Of a stretch of 64,000 nt of DNA, positions 1 through 8,976 are shown piece after piece. Made by a program: the position numbers and the translations under genes. The stretch is from the NCBI RefSeq assembly GCF_036867415.1, contig NZ_JBAJHU010000009.1, positions 62,001-126,000 on the forward strand, written 5' to 3'. Under the pieces are notes generated by a model. That model saw nothing but the letters and a program-made list of their open reading frames with translations. It made no database searches and was not told where the DNA came from. Source of the DNA: Rossellomorea sp036867415 (lineage in GTDB: Bacteria > Bacillota > Bacilli > Bacillales > Bacillaceae_B). Positions within the stretch are counted from its first letter, which is position 1. Each line of letters starts with the position of its first letter.

Positions 1-984
1 CTCCTCATGACAATGACAAGAAACTTCATGATTCTTACCAAGGGTTTCTAGTTGAGGCTCCATATCATGACATTTAGTTTCTTGGTGAGGACATCGGTGA
101 ACAAAAGGACAACCTTTCAACTCTTGAGTAGCATCGACTTCACCATCCAGGATGATCTGGTCACGATGTTCAATAAAATAATTCAAATCTTTTACCACAG
201 AAACTAATGCTTTAGTGTAGGGATGAGATGGTGATTGGATAATCTTCTTAGTTGGCCCGATTTCCACTACCTTCCCTTGGTACATCACTGCTATCCTGTC
301 GCACATATAGCTTGCAGTCGTTAAATCATGGGTAATGAACATCATTGTCAAGCCCATTTTCTTTCTTAAGTCTAATAATAAATTTAAAATCCCTGCCCTT
401 ACAGAAACATCCAACATTGAAGTTGGTTCATCCGCCGCAATAAATAATGGTTTTAAGATCACTGCTCTTGCTATGGCAATCCGCTGTCTCTGACCACCGC
501 TTAATTGATGTGGATACCGATACATAAAATCTTCTGCTGGTCTTAATTCTATTGATTCTATCGCTTCTTTTACTTTCTTTAATTTCTCTGGATAAGATAG
601 GTGCTTTTCATGTGCATTTAATGGCTCCATTAAAATATCTAATATTCGCATCCCTGGGTTTAATGTATCGTAAGGATCCTGAAAAATCATTTGCATCTTT
701 TTCCGTACTTTGTTCGTTTGAGCATCATTTAAATTACATAAGTTTTCTCCGTCGAATTCAATCTTTCCTGCACTTTCTTTCATTAATCTCATTACCATCC
801 TTGCGGTCGTTGTTTTACCGCATCCACTTTCACCTATGATCCCTAATATTTCCCCGCGCTTTATATCTAAATTAATGTCATTGACAGCATAGACTTCTTT
901 CCTCACCCGCTTAAAAATCGGTCCAGTTTTTTTCACAAATGTTTTCTGTAGATTTTTGATACTGAATAATACTGTTTTATCCAA
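1..984 (-). CDS. Oligopeptide/dipeptide ABC transporter ATP-binding protein, OppF/DppF type (3' end cut by window edge)
   Basis: Second ATPase of a peptide-type ABC importer, acting at the inner face of the membrane. The translation has Walker A GESGCGKTT (residues 51-59), signature LSGGQRQR, Walker B with ADEPTS, the H-loop ITHD, and the C-terminal Cys-containing tail typical of OppD/OppF (CPFVHRCP). The start is a TTG at 984 behind GGGGGAG; it overlaps the stop of the upstream OppD-like gene by 8 bases, so translation is probably coupled. 328 codons are visible and the reading frame leaves the window open. It is the last visible gene of the operon that begins near 6.4 kb. Family call is secure; the transported substrate is not known. 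Confidence 0.93.
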   Translation of the reverse strand, partial: MDKTVLFSIKNLQKTFVKKTGPIFKRVRKEVYAVNDINLDIKRGEILGIIGESGCGKTTTARMVMRLMKESAGKIEFDGENLCNLNDAQTNKVRKKMQMIFQDPYDTLNPGMRILDILMEPLNAHEKHLSYPEKLKKVKEAIESIELRPAEDFMYRYPHQLSGGQRQRIAIARAVILKPLFIAADEPTSMLDVSVRAGILNLLLDLRKKMGLTMMFITHDLTTASYMCDRIAVMYQGKVVEIGPTKKIIQSPSHPYTKALVSVVKDLNYFIEHRDQIILDGEVDATQELKGCPFVHRCPHQETKCHDMEPQLETLGKNHEVSCHCHEE

Positions 985-1954
985 TTTTATTCTCCCCCTT
1001 TTCTTCTAGGAAGCAAGCAGTAAAATGGCCTGGTTTAACTTCTCTTAGTTCAGGAGTGTCTGTTTTACATCTTTCCATTGCAAATGGGCATCTAGTTTCA
1101 AACCTGCAGCCTCTGGGAGGGTTCACTAAGTTTGGGACACTTCCTGGAATGGAGATTACTTCCCTTTCAGGGTTTGCCAGGTCTGGTGTAGCATTCAAAA
1201 GAGCTGAAGAATAAGGGTGTCTTGCATCGTTAATTATATCTTCAGTAGAAGCCCATTCTACAATCTTTCCTGCGTACATGATAACGATTCTGTCACATAT
1301 TGCTGTTACCATTGGAAGGTCATGGGAAATCAAAATGACAGAAAGATTTAATTTTCTTTGCAAGTCTTTTATCAGGGCAATGACTTGAGCCTGAGTCAAA
1401 ACATCCAAACCTGTTGTTGATTCGTCAGAAATGACCAGCTTAGGGTTGCATGCAAGCGCCATGGCAATTGCAACACGTTGTTTCATCCCTCCGCTAAACT
1501 CATGCGGGTAGCTTTTCCAACGTTCTCCATCTATACCAACCAACTCTAACAATTTTTTGACTCTGATTTCCGCTTCTTTTTTACTTACATCTTCATGTAG
1601 GAAGATAGCTTCCATTATTTGTTCTCCCACGGTATAGACTGGATTAAGAGCATTCATCGCGCTTTGAGGAATAACAGAAAGTTCCTTCCACCTTAAATCA
1701 GTAAGTTCAGAATCAGAGAGTTTCATAATGTTTTTTCCGTTTAATTGAACTTCTCCAGAAACCACTTTCCCAGGATATTCAATCAAACGTAGAATAGACT
1801 GTGCAACTGTCGTTTTTCCGCATCCTGATTCACCGATAATCCCCAGCATTTCTCCTTCTTTTACCGAGAAAGAAACGTCTTCCACTGCTTTTGCTATTCC
1901 TTTATCTGTTTTGAAGTAAGTTGACAGATTCTCCACTGTGAGTAAGGAATTCAT
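977..1954 (-). CDS. Oligopeptide/dipeptide ABC transporter ATP-binding protein, OppD/DppD type
   Basis: ATPase subunit of the same importer, 325 aa. Walker A GESGCGKTT lies near residue 40, the signature is FSGGMKQR near 154, the H-loop is ISHD, and the OppD-type C-terminal cysteine motif (GCRFETRCPF) is present. In the Walker B region the usual DEPT reads DEST, a mild change that keeps the catalytic Glu. ATG follows AAAGGAG with good spacing, three bases after the permease stop. It should pair with the OppF-like subunit as a heterodimeric motor for the two permeases encoded just upstream. Confidence 0.93.
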   Translation of the reverse strand: MNSLLTVENLSTYFKTDKGIAKAVEDVSFSVKEGEMLGIIGESGCGKTTVAQSILRLIEYPGKVVSGEVQLNGKNIMKLSDSELTDLRWKELSVIPQSAMNALNPVYTVGEQIMEAIFLHEDVSKKEAEIRVKKLLELVGIDGERWKSYPHEFSGGMKQRVAIAMALACNPKLVISDESTTGLDVLTQAQVIALIKDLQRKLNLSVILISHDLPMVTAICDRIVIMYAGKIVEWASTEDIINDARHPYSSALLNATPDLANPEREVISIPGSVPNLVNPPRGCRFETRCPFAMERCKTDTPELREVKPGHFTACFLEEKGENKIG

Positions 1955-1957
1955 TTA

Positions 1958-2815
1958 TCACCGCTCCTTTCTTAATCGAGGGTTAAGGATTTCTTCCAAG
2001 GAATACCCCGTGAATGCAAACCCTATAACCAGCGTAGTGATCAGAAGCCCAGGAGGAAGTATCCACCATACCCACGCGTCCGTTAAGAAAGCACCTCTTG
2101 CTTGTGCATAGTATAAAATGGTGCCCCAGCTCTTTGTAAATGGGTCTCCTAATCCAAGGAAACTCAATGAAGCTTCTATTAATATCGAATGACTTGCTGC
2201 CAGTACAAACTGGGACAAAGCAATGGGGATTACCCCTGGTAAGATATGTTTTGTCAGAATGACCCTAATATTGGTACCAATCGATTTGGCGGCCTCCACG
2301 TATCCTTTTGTTTTTAACGATAGCACCTGTGATCGTATTACACGGGCCGGACTCGCCCATGAGATCAAACTTATGACCAGGATGATATTCCAAAAGCTTG
2401 GCCCGATGAAAGCGGCTAATAATATCATAAGGGGCAGGAATGGGATTACAAGGATCAAATCAACGAACCTCATTAACATCGAATCTATTTTCCCTCCGTA
2501 ATATCCTGCTATGACTCCTACTAGGCAGCCAATGACAATGGAAATTAAAGCCGCAACAATACCAATTAGCAAGGAGACTCTTGTACCATAAATCAATTCA
2601 CTGAAGATATCCTGACCTACATCATTAGTTCCGAGAAGAAAGTCACCATTTGGTTTTATAAAGGGGCCTCCCACCCTGACACTCGGATCATAGGGTGCTA
2701 TAAGAGGTGCCAGCAAGGCGATAAGCAAGAACATCAATAAGATCCCAACACCTAGCATCCCTAAGTTGTTTGATGAGAGAACGGACCAATAATTTTTTAA
2801 TTTTTGTTTATCCAT
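1958..2815 (-). CDS. Peptide ABC transporter permease, OppC/DppC type
   Basis: Inner-membrane permease of 285 aa with the OppC N-terminal helix, the ...DPSVRVGGPF...LLGTNDVGQD segment typical of DppC/OppC, and five further hydrophobic segments. The EAA loop that contacts the ATPase is visible as EAAKSIGTN...HILPG near residue 175. Its ATG overlaps the stop of the OppB-like gene by 8 bases. It forms the membrane channel together with that partner. Confidence 0.92.
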   Translation of the reverse strand: MDKQKLKNYWSVLSSNNLGMLGVGILLMFLLIALLAPLIAPYDPSVRVGGPFIKPNGDFLLGTNDVGQDIFSELIYGTRVSLLIGIVAALISIVIGCLVGVIAGYYGGKIDSMLMRFVDLILVIPFLPLMILLAAFIGPSFWNIILVISLISWASPARVIRSQVLSLKTKGYVEAAKSIGTNIRVILTKHILPGVIPIALSQFVLAASHSILIEASLSFLGLGDPFTKSWGTILYYAQARGAFLTDAWVWWILPPGLLITTLVIGFAFTGYSLEEILNPRLRKER

Positions 2816-3785
2816 TATTTTTACCCACTTTCGGGTCCAAGATAGGATAAATCAAATCAGCAAATAAGTTTGCAAGGACCACACTAAAGGTGATAATTAA
2901 GAAAGTGGCTTGAATCAAAGGGTAGTCCCTGCTTAGTACAGATTCAAACATCAATCTGCCTACACCAGGATAAGCAAATACCGTTTCGATCACGGTAGCT
3001 CCGCCCAGCATAAACCCTAAACTAAGCATAAAGACTGTAGCTACAGGCAATAACGCATTTCTCATGGCATGCTTATATTTAATGACTTTCTCTTTAACCC
3101 CTTTTGCTTTTGCCATCATGATATAATCTTCACCCAATACACTTAACATTGAATAGCGCATAATCATAAATGTGCTGGTTACCGAAATCAATACTAGCGT
3201 CGTTAAGGGTAATGCTAAGTGCTTCATAATATCGATAAATCGATCAATACCAGTGAGATTTGACCAGGCACTCTCAGCTCCAAACACCGGAAATAATCCA
3301 AGCTGAGCAGAAAAAATCGAAACCAGAATCATACCTACCCAAAAGGAGGGCATAGCACTCAGGAACATAAACACCGTGAGCAGGTTAGCATCGGTCTTTG
3401 TACCGCGTTTCCAAGCCGAAATTGCCCCGAACATAACTCCGATGACCGTTGAAATTACCAGCCCTAGCCCGGTAAGCAACAATGTCCATGGCAGTCGTTC
3501 CATCAAAAGGTCTGAGATAGGTCTTTTTTGCTGATAAGAGAAGCCAAAATTTCCAGTAGCGATGTTCTTAATATACGTTCCATATTGAACAAGAATCGGA
3601 TCATTCAACCCGTGTTCATCCAATATTGCCTCTTTCTCACTGCTCGACATAAACCCAACATCTTCACCCGCTAGGAAAACCAAGGGATTGCCTGGCATCA
3701 AGCGCGGAAGAAGAAAATTCAGCGTGAGCATCAAAAAAATGACGATGGCATATTGTACAAACTTTCCAGCTATGAACTTTCCCAA
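2808..3785 (-). CDS. Peptide ABC transporter permease, OppB/DppB type
   Basis: Permease of 325 aa with the N-terminal helix and LPRLMPGNPL motif typical of DppB/OppB, the DPILVQYGTYI region and an EAA-loop-like segment (AKAKGVKEKVIKYKHAMRNA). The start is TTG at 3785, supported by GGAGGTG nine bases upstream. It follows the binding-protein gene after a 72-base gap that holds a strong hairpin. Confidence 0.92.
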   Translation of the reverse strand: MGKFIAGKFVQYAIVIFLMLTLNFLLPRLMPGNPLVFLAGEDVGFMSSSEKEAILDEHGLNDPILVQYGTYIKNIATGNFGFSYQQKRPISDLLMERLPWTLLLTGLGLVISTVIGVMFGAISAWKRGTKTDANLLTVFMFLSAMPSFWVGMILVSIFSAQLGLFPVFGAESAWSNLTGIDRFIDIMKHLALPLTTLVLISVTSTFMIMRYSMLSVLGEDYIMMAKAKGVKEKVIKYKHAMRNALLPVATVFMLSLGFMLGGATVIETVFAYPGVGRLMFESVLSRDYPLIQATFLIITFSVVLANLFADLIYPILDPKVGKNNG

Positions 3786-3815
3786 CTGTTACACCTCCAC
3801 ATTAGAATGTGAATC

Positions 3816-3852
3816 AAGGAGGTCTGATTCAAGTAATCAATCAGACCTCCTT
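3816..3852 (-). promoter_or_regulatory. Intra-operon hairpin between binding protein and permease genes
   Basis: A perfect 14-bp inverted repeat (AAGGAGGTCTGATT and its complement) with a 9-base loop. On the minus strand it is not followed by a U-run, so it is more likely an mRNA-stabilising or partial-attenuation hairpin than a full terminator. Such hairpins commonly raise binding protein relative to permease expression. Confidence 0.7.
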
Positions 3853-3857
3853 ATCAC

Positions 3858-5639
3858 TTAAAAATCAAAATCATCTTTCGGTTTGCTTTTACCTTTTCGT
3901 TTAATAAAGAAGAAGCCGATGACCACTATAAGAATAAGCCCTCCAAGTATGAATAGGGTGTTTTTAGAACCCCCACCAGATGTACTTTGGCTGGCTACAT
4001 CCCCAGTTGCTGTTTCTTTCTGGTCAGACGTTTTGATTTCGGATTTCTCACCTGAAACAAAGGATAGCTTATTAATAATCCCCTTCCCTACTTGGAAAAC
4101 ATATCCGTCGTATACTGATGGGTTATATGCATTAACGATCTCCTGGTAATATAAAGTGATAAAAGGAGAATCTTCTGCAACTAGTGATTGCATTTCCTTA
4201 ATGACCTTCATTCTCTCCTCTTCTTTAAAAGTAGTGGATAATTGTTCAGACAATGCATCAAAGTCGGCATTCTTATAAGCACCAATGTTAACAGAACCTA
4301 CTGCAGGATCGGAGTGGAACAACTCAACCATACGATCAGGGAATAATTGCATCGTGTTAGACCAACCCCACAGACCCATATCATAATCACGACCCTTTGT
4401 CACATCAAAGTCAGGCCACATTAGGGAATCAACAGTTGTTGCATCCATCGCTTTTACCGTATTTTTAATCCCAATCTCGTTTATTGCTTCTGAAACCAGC
4501 TCTGCTGTCCGGATTCTGATCGGACTGTTTGCATATACAAGAGTGGTAATGTCAATCTTCTCTCCCTTTGGGTCTTCTCTAAAACCGTCCCCATCAACAT
4601 CTTTAAAGCCCGCTTCTTCAAGGATCAGTTTCGCTTTTTCTTGATCGTATACAGGTTTCAATTCTGAATTATGGAATGTGGAAGAGGGATGGATAAATCC
4701 TGGACTACCCACTTCACCATATCCGAGCAACAATGTATCGACTAGATTCTGCTTATCCACTGCATAATTAACAGCTTGCCTAAAGGCCGATTCTGTCATC
4801 GGATACTTCTCCGCATTAATTTGGAAAAGTGTCGTACTGTAACCAGGTCCCCTAGCCACTTTTAATGAACTATTTGATTCAAATTGCTCTACAAGTTCAG
4901 GTGATATACTAGAAGAAAGAGCATCGATTTCTCCAGCTTGAAGGGCATTCAGCATGGCTGTCGTATCTTCTATAATCGGAAAAACGATTTCTTCTATTGG
5001 AGGCTCCCCGTGAAAATAATCCTTATGGGCCTTCATCTTATAATATTGTCCTGACTTATGTTCTTCCAGAATGTATGGACCACTTCCAATAGCATTCGTT
5101 TCTTCATCTGGATTGCTTATTTCACTCCAGATATGTTTTGGTAGTATAGGTAAATCTGCAAGTGGTTGAATCATGAAGTTGGGATCTGCTTCTGATAAGG
5201 TAAGTGAGATTGTGGTTTCGTCTGATTGATCTATTGAGGCGATGCTCTTAAGAGGATTCGTGAAGCGAGACTTAGGATGATCGATAAAATATTCCATTGT
5301 AAATTTAACATCTTCTGTTGTCAAAGGCTTACCATCATGCCATGTGATATTTTCATGTAGTGTAAACTCATAGGTCAGACCGTCTTCACTAACATTGTAC
5401 TCTTTGACTAACCATGGTTGAGGCTGATTGTCTTCATCTAACACAAACATGTTATCATAAAGAAGGTTCACCAAATCGAGGCCAGGATAACCCGTTACAT
5501 AGGTGTAGGGATTAAGTCCATTTTCATCCTTTGTAATTCCGACTTTTAAGGATTTAGTTTTCTGATCTGCAAATACAGGGGTGAGATTCGAAATAACAAG
5601 TAACAGCGAGACTGCAATTAATAGTAGAGGTTTCTTCAT
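3858..5639 (-). CDS. Extracellular solute-binding protein, family 5 (peptide type), with C-terminal membrane anchor
   Basis: Receptor of the ABC importer, 593 aa from the chosen start. An N-terminal signal peptide ends near VFA|DQK and has no lipobox Cys. The body has family 5 features: TYVTGYPGLDLVNLLYDNMF, the WHDGKPLTTEDVKFT motif and IGSGPYILEEH. The C-terminus has a Ser/Thr/Gly-rich linker, one hydrophobic helix (LFILGGLILIVVIGFFFI) and a KRKGKSKPKDD tail, so the protein appears to be held by a C-terminal transmembrane segment instead of a lipid. An ATG 18 bases further upstream (5657) is possible, but the AAGGGG box is spaced for the ATG at 5639. Confidence 0.92.
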   Translation of the reverse strand: MKKPLLLIAVSLLLVISNLTPVFADQKTKSLKVGITKDENGLNPYTYVTGYPGLDLVNLLYDNMFVLDEDNQPQPWLVKEYNVSEDGLTYEFTLHENITWHDGKPLTTEDVKFTMEYFIDHPKSRFTNPLKSIASIDQSDETTISLTLSEADPNFMIQPLADLPILPKHIWSEISNPDEETNAIGSGPYILEEHKSGQYYKMKAHKDYFHGEPPIEEIVFPIIEDTTAMLNALQAGEIDALSSSISPELVEQFESNSSLKVARGPGYSTTLFQINAEKYPMTESAFRQAVNYAVDKQNLVDTLLLGYGEVGSPGFIHPSSTFHNSELKPVYDQEKAKLILEEAGFKDVDGDGFREDPKGEKIDITTLVYANSPIRIRTAELVSEAINEIGIKNTVKAMDATTVDSLMWPDFDVTKGRDYDMGLWGWSNTMQLFPDRMVELFHSDPAVGSVNIGAYKNADFDALSEQLSTTFKEEERMKVIKEMQSLVAEDSPFITLYYQEIVNAYNPSVYDGYVFQVGKGIINKLSFVSGEKSEIKTSDQKETATGDVASQSTSGGGSKNTLFILGGLILIVVIGFFFIKRKGKSKPKDDFDF

Positions 5640-5658
5640 CCTTTTTCCCCTTTTCATA

Positions 5659-6408
5659 TCATTTAATTAATTCCTGCAAATGGAAATTTCCTTCTCTTCT
5701 ATATGCTTCAGCTAAAGCAAAATGGCCGTGGGTTGCCAATCCATGATAAACATGAACCGCTTTATCCAATGCTTTATGAATGGCCCGTCCTTTTTCATAA
5801 TTATTAGTTAGTTTAGAAAAACCGGGAGCTATAATTTCTGCAGCTGACGGATCCAGCATTTCATCAAAATGCATTCCACTGAATTCCATTTGACTTTCTA
5901 AGACACTCATCGCATTTTCTTTCTTTTCCCAAACAGATGAAATATCTACTACAGTATTAGGGTGATGAGGGGTCATGTAGTAAATGGTTGGTATAGGATG
6001 CGGATCTAAACCAGGAAGTTCTTCCAAACCAAAATCTCGACTTGAAAGGGCGATGGATTCGAGCAGTAAAGTCATAGCCGGCCTGCGGTCCGGGTCAAGA
6101 TCATGGAAGGAATGCTCGGGGTCTTGAGTGATAATAATGTCTGGTTTTACTTCTCTGATGACTTTGATCAATTTGAGCTTTGAATCAATACTTAAATCGA
6201 CAGTGCCATATTGAAAATCCAAGAAGGAAACATTCACTCCTAATTCTTCACTGGCTTTTCTTACTTGAGGCTGACTGGTCTCACGACAAAGCATAATTGT
6301 TGCGTAGGATTCTCCGCCACTAGTTACGTTCTTTGCCAGTGCACCTCCACATTCCACAACTTCCATTCCATAAACTCCAAGAAACAAAATTTTTTGTCCT
6401 TTTGCCAT
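5659..6408 (-). CDS. PIG-L/LmbE-like protein with degenerate metal site
   Basis: A 249-aa Rossmann-like protein resembling PIG-L family zinc N-deacetylases: start LFLGVYGMEVVECGGALA, middle KPDIIITQDPEHSFHDLDPDRRPA and DISSVWEKKENAMSVLESQM. The usual AHPDDE metal motif is replaced (VYGMEV), and the HxDH-type motif reads DPDR, so classical zinc-dependent deacetylase activity is doubtful. It is the first gene of the peptide transporter operon, ending two bases before the earliest possible binding-protein start. It might bind or process the imported compound. ATG at 6408 follows GGGAGG. Family call is moderate; function is unknown. Confidence 0.7.
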   Translation of the reverse strand: MAKGQKILFLGVYGMEVVECGGALAKNVTSGGESYATIMLCRETSQPQVRKASEELGVNVSFLDFQYGTVDLSIDSKLKLIKVIREVKPDIIITQDPEHSFHDLDPDRRPAMTLLLESIALSSRDFGLEELPGLDPHPIPTIYYMTPHHPNTVVDISSVWEKKENAMSVLESQMEFSGMHFDEMLDPSAAEIIAPGFSKLTNNYEKGRAIHKALDKAVHVYHGLATHGHFALAEAYRREGNFHLQELIK

Positions 6409-6453
6409 TTGTATTCCTCCCTATATAAATTTTTAAAAAATACAATACCCCTC

Positions 6454-6509
6454 TATAGTATATTGGGCTTGTTTTTAAATATACTATACCTTATTTAATA
6501 TTTTGTAAA
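6454..6509 (-). promoter_or_regulatory. Promoter and inverted-repeat operator of the peptide transporter operon
   Basis: On the minus strand TTTACA (6504-6509) and TAGTAT (6481-6486) are separated by 17 bases, a good SigA promoter. An 11-bp perfect inverted repeat (TATAGTATATT at 6454-6464, complement at 6478-6488) covers the -10 box and continues downstream, so a repressor bound there would block transcription. Confidence 0.6.
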
Positions 6510-6619
6510 TACTGAATTTTAAGAAAATTATATTTTTATAGTTCAAATGTTTTAAAAAATTTTGGAATGGCCTGTCTATTCTTCTCATATCATGAAAGCA
6601 AACAAAGGAGGAGATAACG

Positions 6620-7561
6620 ATTCAACCATATCAACTATTTATTTCTATCACTCTTTTTCTCTTAGTCTTGGCTTGTATGATTATGGGGAAAATATTAAAA
6701 GAACGGTTACATTCTATGTCATACATGATGATTTCCATGTATACAGGAATGAGTATTGGATTGACGCTAGGAGTAATGTTCGGCGCACTATACCAAGGGG
6801 ATTTATTCTATTCCACTTTATTGTCTATGGGGATAGGAGGTACTGTCGGACTGCTGATAGGAATTATCCATAGTCCACTATCTTCCATCGAAGGTTTAAT
6901 GTCAGGATTAATGGGTGGTATGATGGGAGCAATGTTAGGAGAAATGATTTCTCCTAAAGAATCTATTATGATTTTGAAAATTTTGTCGGTGCTTTCATTA
7001 TGTTCTATATTTCTATTTTTTATTTTTCCGCGAACCAAACCTGAACAGTACTTAATTACGAAGAAATGGCTATTTAAGCCTTTGGTTGTCTTCGTCACCA
7101 TCTTTGCATTTTTCTTTTCAGGTGAACTACTTTTTAAATCTACTGCTTCGCCACATTCAGAACCAACTAAAGAACAGACGGGGCATCAATCTCACCTTAA
7201 TCATAACGGTTCAAACCAAACTGAAGATATACACACAATCAACATCATTGCATCTGAAATGCGTTATCAGCCATCCACCATAACTGTTGTAAAAGACACA
7301 ACTGCCAGAATTGTGTTACAAAATGATGATCAAGTAGAACACGATATTGAAATTAAAGGAATTACAGCTAATGCGCCTAATTCAAATGGTGGGCATGCCC
7401 ACCACTCATCAATATCCAATGAATCATTTCATCTTCATGCTCAAGCCAACAGTTCAAATCAACTAGAATTTCTTCCTACCGAAAAAGGAGTTTATGAATT
7501 TTTCTGTACCGTCCCTGGTCATAAAGAAAACGGTATGACCGGTACACTGATCGTAAATTAG
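6620..7561 (+). CDS. Multi-pass membrane protein with C-terminal cupredoxin domain (apparent ATT start)
   Basis: About 313 aa. The first half has about five hydrophobic helices with Gly/Met-rich packing (GLMSGLMGGMMGAMLGEM). A His-rich linker leads to an extracellular cupredoxin domain (last ~110 residues) with a type 1 copper ligand set: His in QVEHDIEI, then Cys, His and Met in CTVPGHKENGM. A second His cluster (GGHAHHSS) sits inside the domain. Role is probably copper binding or electron transfer at the outer membrane face. Start choice: AGGAGG at 6606-6611 is followed after eight bases by ATT CAA CCA in frame, and this restores a first transmembrane helix. The next conventional start is TTG 6668, which has no ribosome binding site and cuts that helix. 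Confidence 0.75.
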   Translation: MQPYQLFISITLFLLVLACMIMGKILKERLHSMSYMMISMYTGMSIGLTLGVMFGALYQGDLFYSTLLSMGIGGTVGLLIGIIHSPLSSIEGLMSGLMGGMMGAMLGEMISPKESIMILKILSVLSLCSIFLFFIFPRTKPEQYLITKKWLFKPLVVFVTIFAFFFSGELLFKSTASPHSEPTKEQTGHQSHLNHNGSNQTEDIHTINIIASEMRYQPSTITVVKDTTARIVLQNDDQVEHDIEIKGITANAPNSNGGHAHHSSISNESFHLHAQANSSNQLEFLPTEKGVYEFFCTVPGHKENGMTGTLIVN

Positions 7562-7572
7562 TATACAAAACA

Positions 7573-7604
7573 AAAGAACCCATTTTAAAGGGTTCTTTGT
7601 TTTT
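7573..7604. terminator. Bidirectional terminator between cupredoxin and MATE genes
   Basis: Stem AAAGAACCC/GGGTTCTTT with an 8-base loop and a T-run after it on the plus strand; the two flanking genes converge here. Confidence 0.8.
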
Positions 7605-8976
7605 GATACGAGATATCTGTTACGATTTCTATGTTATTTAACCATTTTCCATTATGGAATCCTCTATATAGAAAATAGGCCCGAAATGCATTATCCAATC
7701 CAATCGCTATCCAAACCCCTAATATACCCCATCCGAAATACATCCCAAGCAAGTATACCCCCAACGTACGGATGATCCATATTCCAATCATGGTCAAATA
7801 CAATGGTGATTTGGCATTTTCTGCTCCTTGATATATTCCAGTCATGATGAGAACAATCGCTAAAATAGGCTGAATAAAAGCATCAACCTTTAAAGCTATA
7901 CCAATATTCTTAATTGCTTCTTCTTCAACTGTGAAAAAAGAACCGATCCACTCTCCGCCAAGAAATAAAAAGACTCCAAATATCGACATACATGCTATTC
8001 CTAAGTATACGCAGTACCGCGCTGCCTTTTTTGCAAGATCGTATTCTTGTGCCCCTAAATAATCACTGACCAATGTAGTTGCCGCCGTTGCAAACCCATA
8101 CCCAATCATATAAGAAAAGACTTCAATATTACCTGCTATCTGATGTGCAGCAAATAATTGAGTTCCCATATAAACAATGATACCAAAGTAAAGTACCTGG
8201 CCGATCCGCATGGCTAGCCTTTCTCCCATTGCTGGAGTGGCTAATTGCAGCAGTAATTTCTGAAGAGATGAATCCCATCTAAATAATGTCGATTTGCGAA
8301 CGAATTTCTTTTTATTAAGGAAAATAATCAGTAACAAAACTCCCGTTAATCTGGATATCACTGTAGCCCATGCAGCTCCTTCCAATCCAAATGCAGGAAT
8401 GATAAAGAAACCAAAGATTAAAATATAGTCAAGCAAAATATTTAATAAATTTATGATTATACTGACAACCATTGGTGTTTTAGTATCTTTCATCCCTCTT
8501 AAAATGCTGTTCATACTGAACATCAAAGAAATCAAAAGTGATGGGATACCAACGATTCTAAAATATATAACTCCCTTTTGTAGTACTTCTCCCCCCAGAC
8601 CCATCATCCTTAATAATGGCTCAGCAAATACGATGGTAACAAATCCAAATACAAGACCAAGAGCTAAAGCCAAGAGAATTGATTGACCCGCAACATTCTG
8701 GGTTTTTTCCTTATTCCCTGAGCCTGAAAATTTTGCGACATAGACATTCACTGATACTCCCAGAGACATAAATACTGCAATATACACTGCAAGTAACGTA
8801 TTAGCCACTCCTACAGCGGTTACTTCCTCCAAACCGATTTGAGCAACAAAATAAGTATCTACAAACCCAAGTATGGTCTGAAAAAAATTGTCCACGACGG
8901 CAGGAATTGCTAAAGCTAAAATAGCAAAGATCATCTGTTTGTTTGTAAAAGCAGGCTCACCACTGATAAAAAACAC
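7585..8976 (-). CDS. MATE family efflux transporter
   Basis: A 463-aa, 12-helix antiporter of the MATE/DinF-NorM type. Typical features are AVVDNFFQTILGFVDTYFVAQIG at the N-terminus, the ILRGMKDTKTPM loop and the mirrored second half (GIYQGAENAKSPLY). Substrates may be cationic drugs or metabolites. The annotated start is GTG 8976, but its AAGGGA box lies directly against the codon, so the exact start is uncertain by a few residues. It is clearly paralogous to the gene at 10.8-12.2 kb; the two flank a CWB2-repeat protein. Confidence 0.9.
   Translation of the reverse strand: MFFISGEPAFTNKQMIFAILALAIPAVVDNFFQTILGFVDTYFVAQIGLEEVTAVGVANTLLAVYIAVFMSLGVSVNVYVAKFSGSGNKEKTQNVAGQSILLALALGLVFGFVTIVFAEPLLRMMGLGGEVLQKGVIYFRIVGIPSLLISLMFSMNSILRGMKDTKTPMVVSIIINLLNILLDYILIFGFFIIPAFGLEGAAWATVISRLTGVLLLIIFLNKKKFVRKSTLFRWDSSLQKLLLQLATPAMGERLAMRIGQVLYFGIIVYMGTQLFAAHQIAGNIEVFSYMIGYGFATAATTLVSDYLGAQEYDLAKKAARYCVYLGIACMSIFGVFLFLGGEWIGSFFTVEEEAIKNIGIALKVDAFIQPILAIVLIMTGIYQGAENAKSPLYLTMIGIWIIRTLGVYLLGMYFGWGILGVWIAIGLDNAFRAYFLYRGFHNGKWLNNIEIVTDISYQKQRTL

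Noticed and set aside
6562..6873. Plus-strand frame of 103 codons overlapping the start of the cupredoxin gene
   Set aside because: Its start has no ribosome binding site, and it runs out of frame through the membrane helices of the cupredoxin protein.
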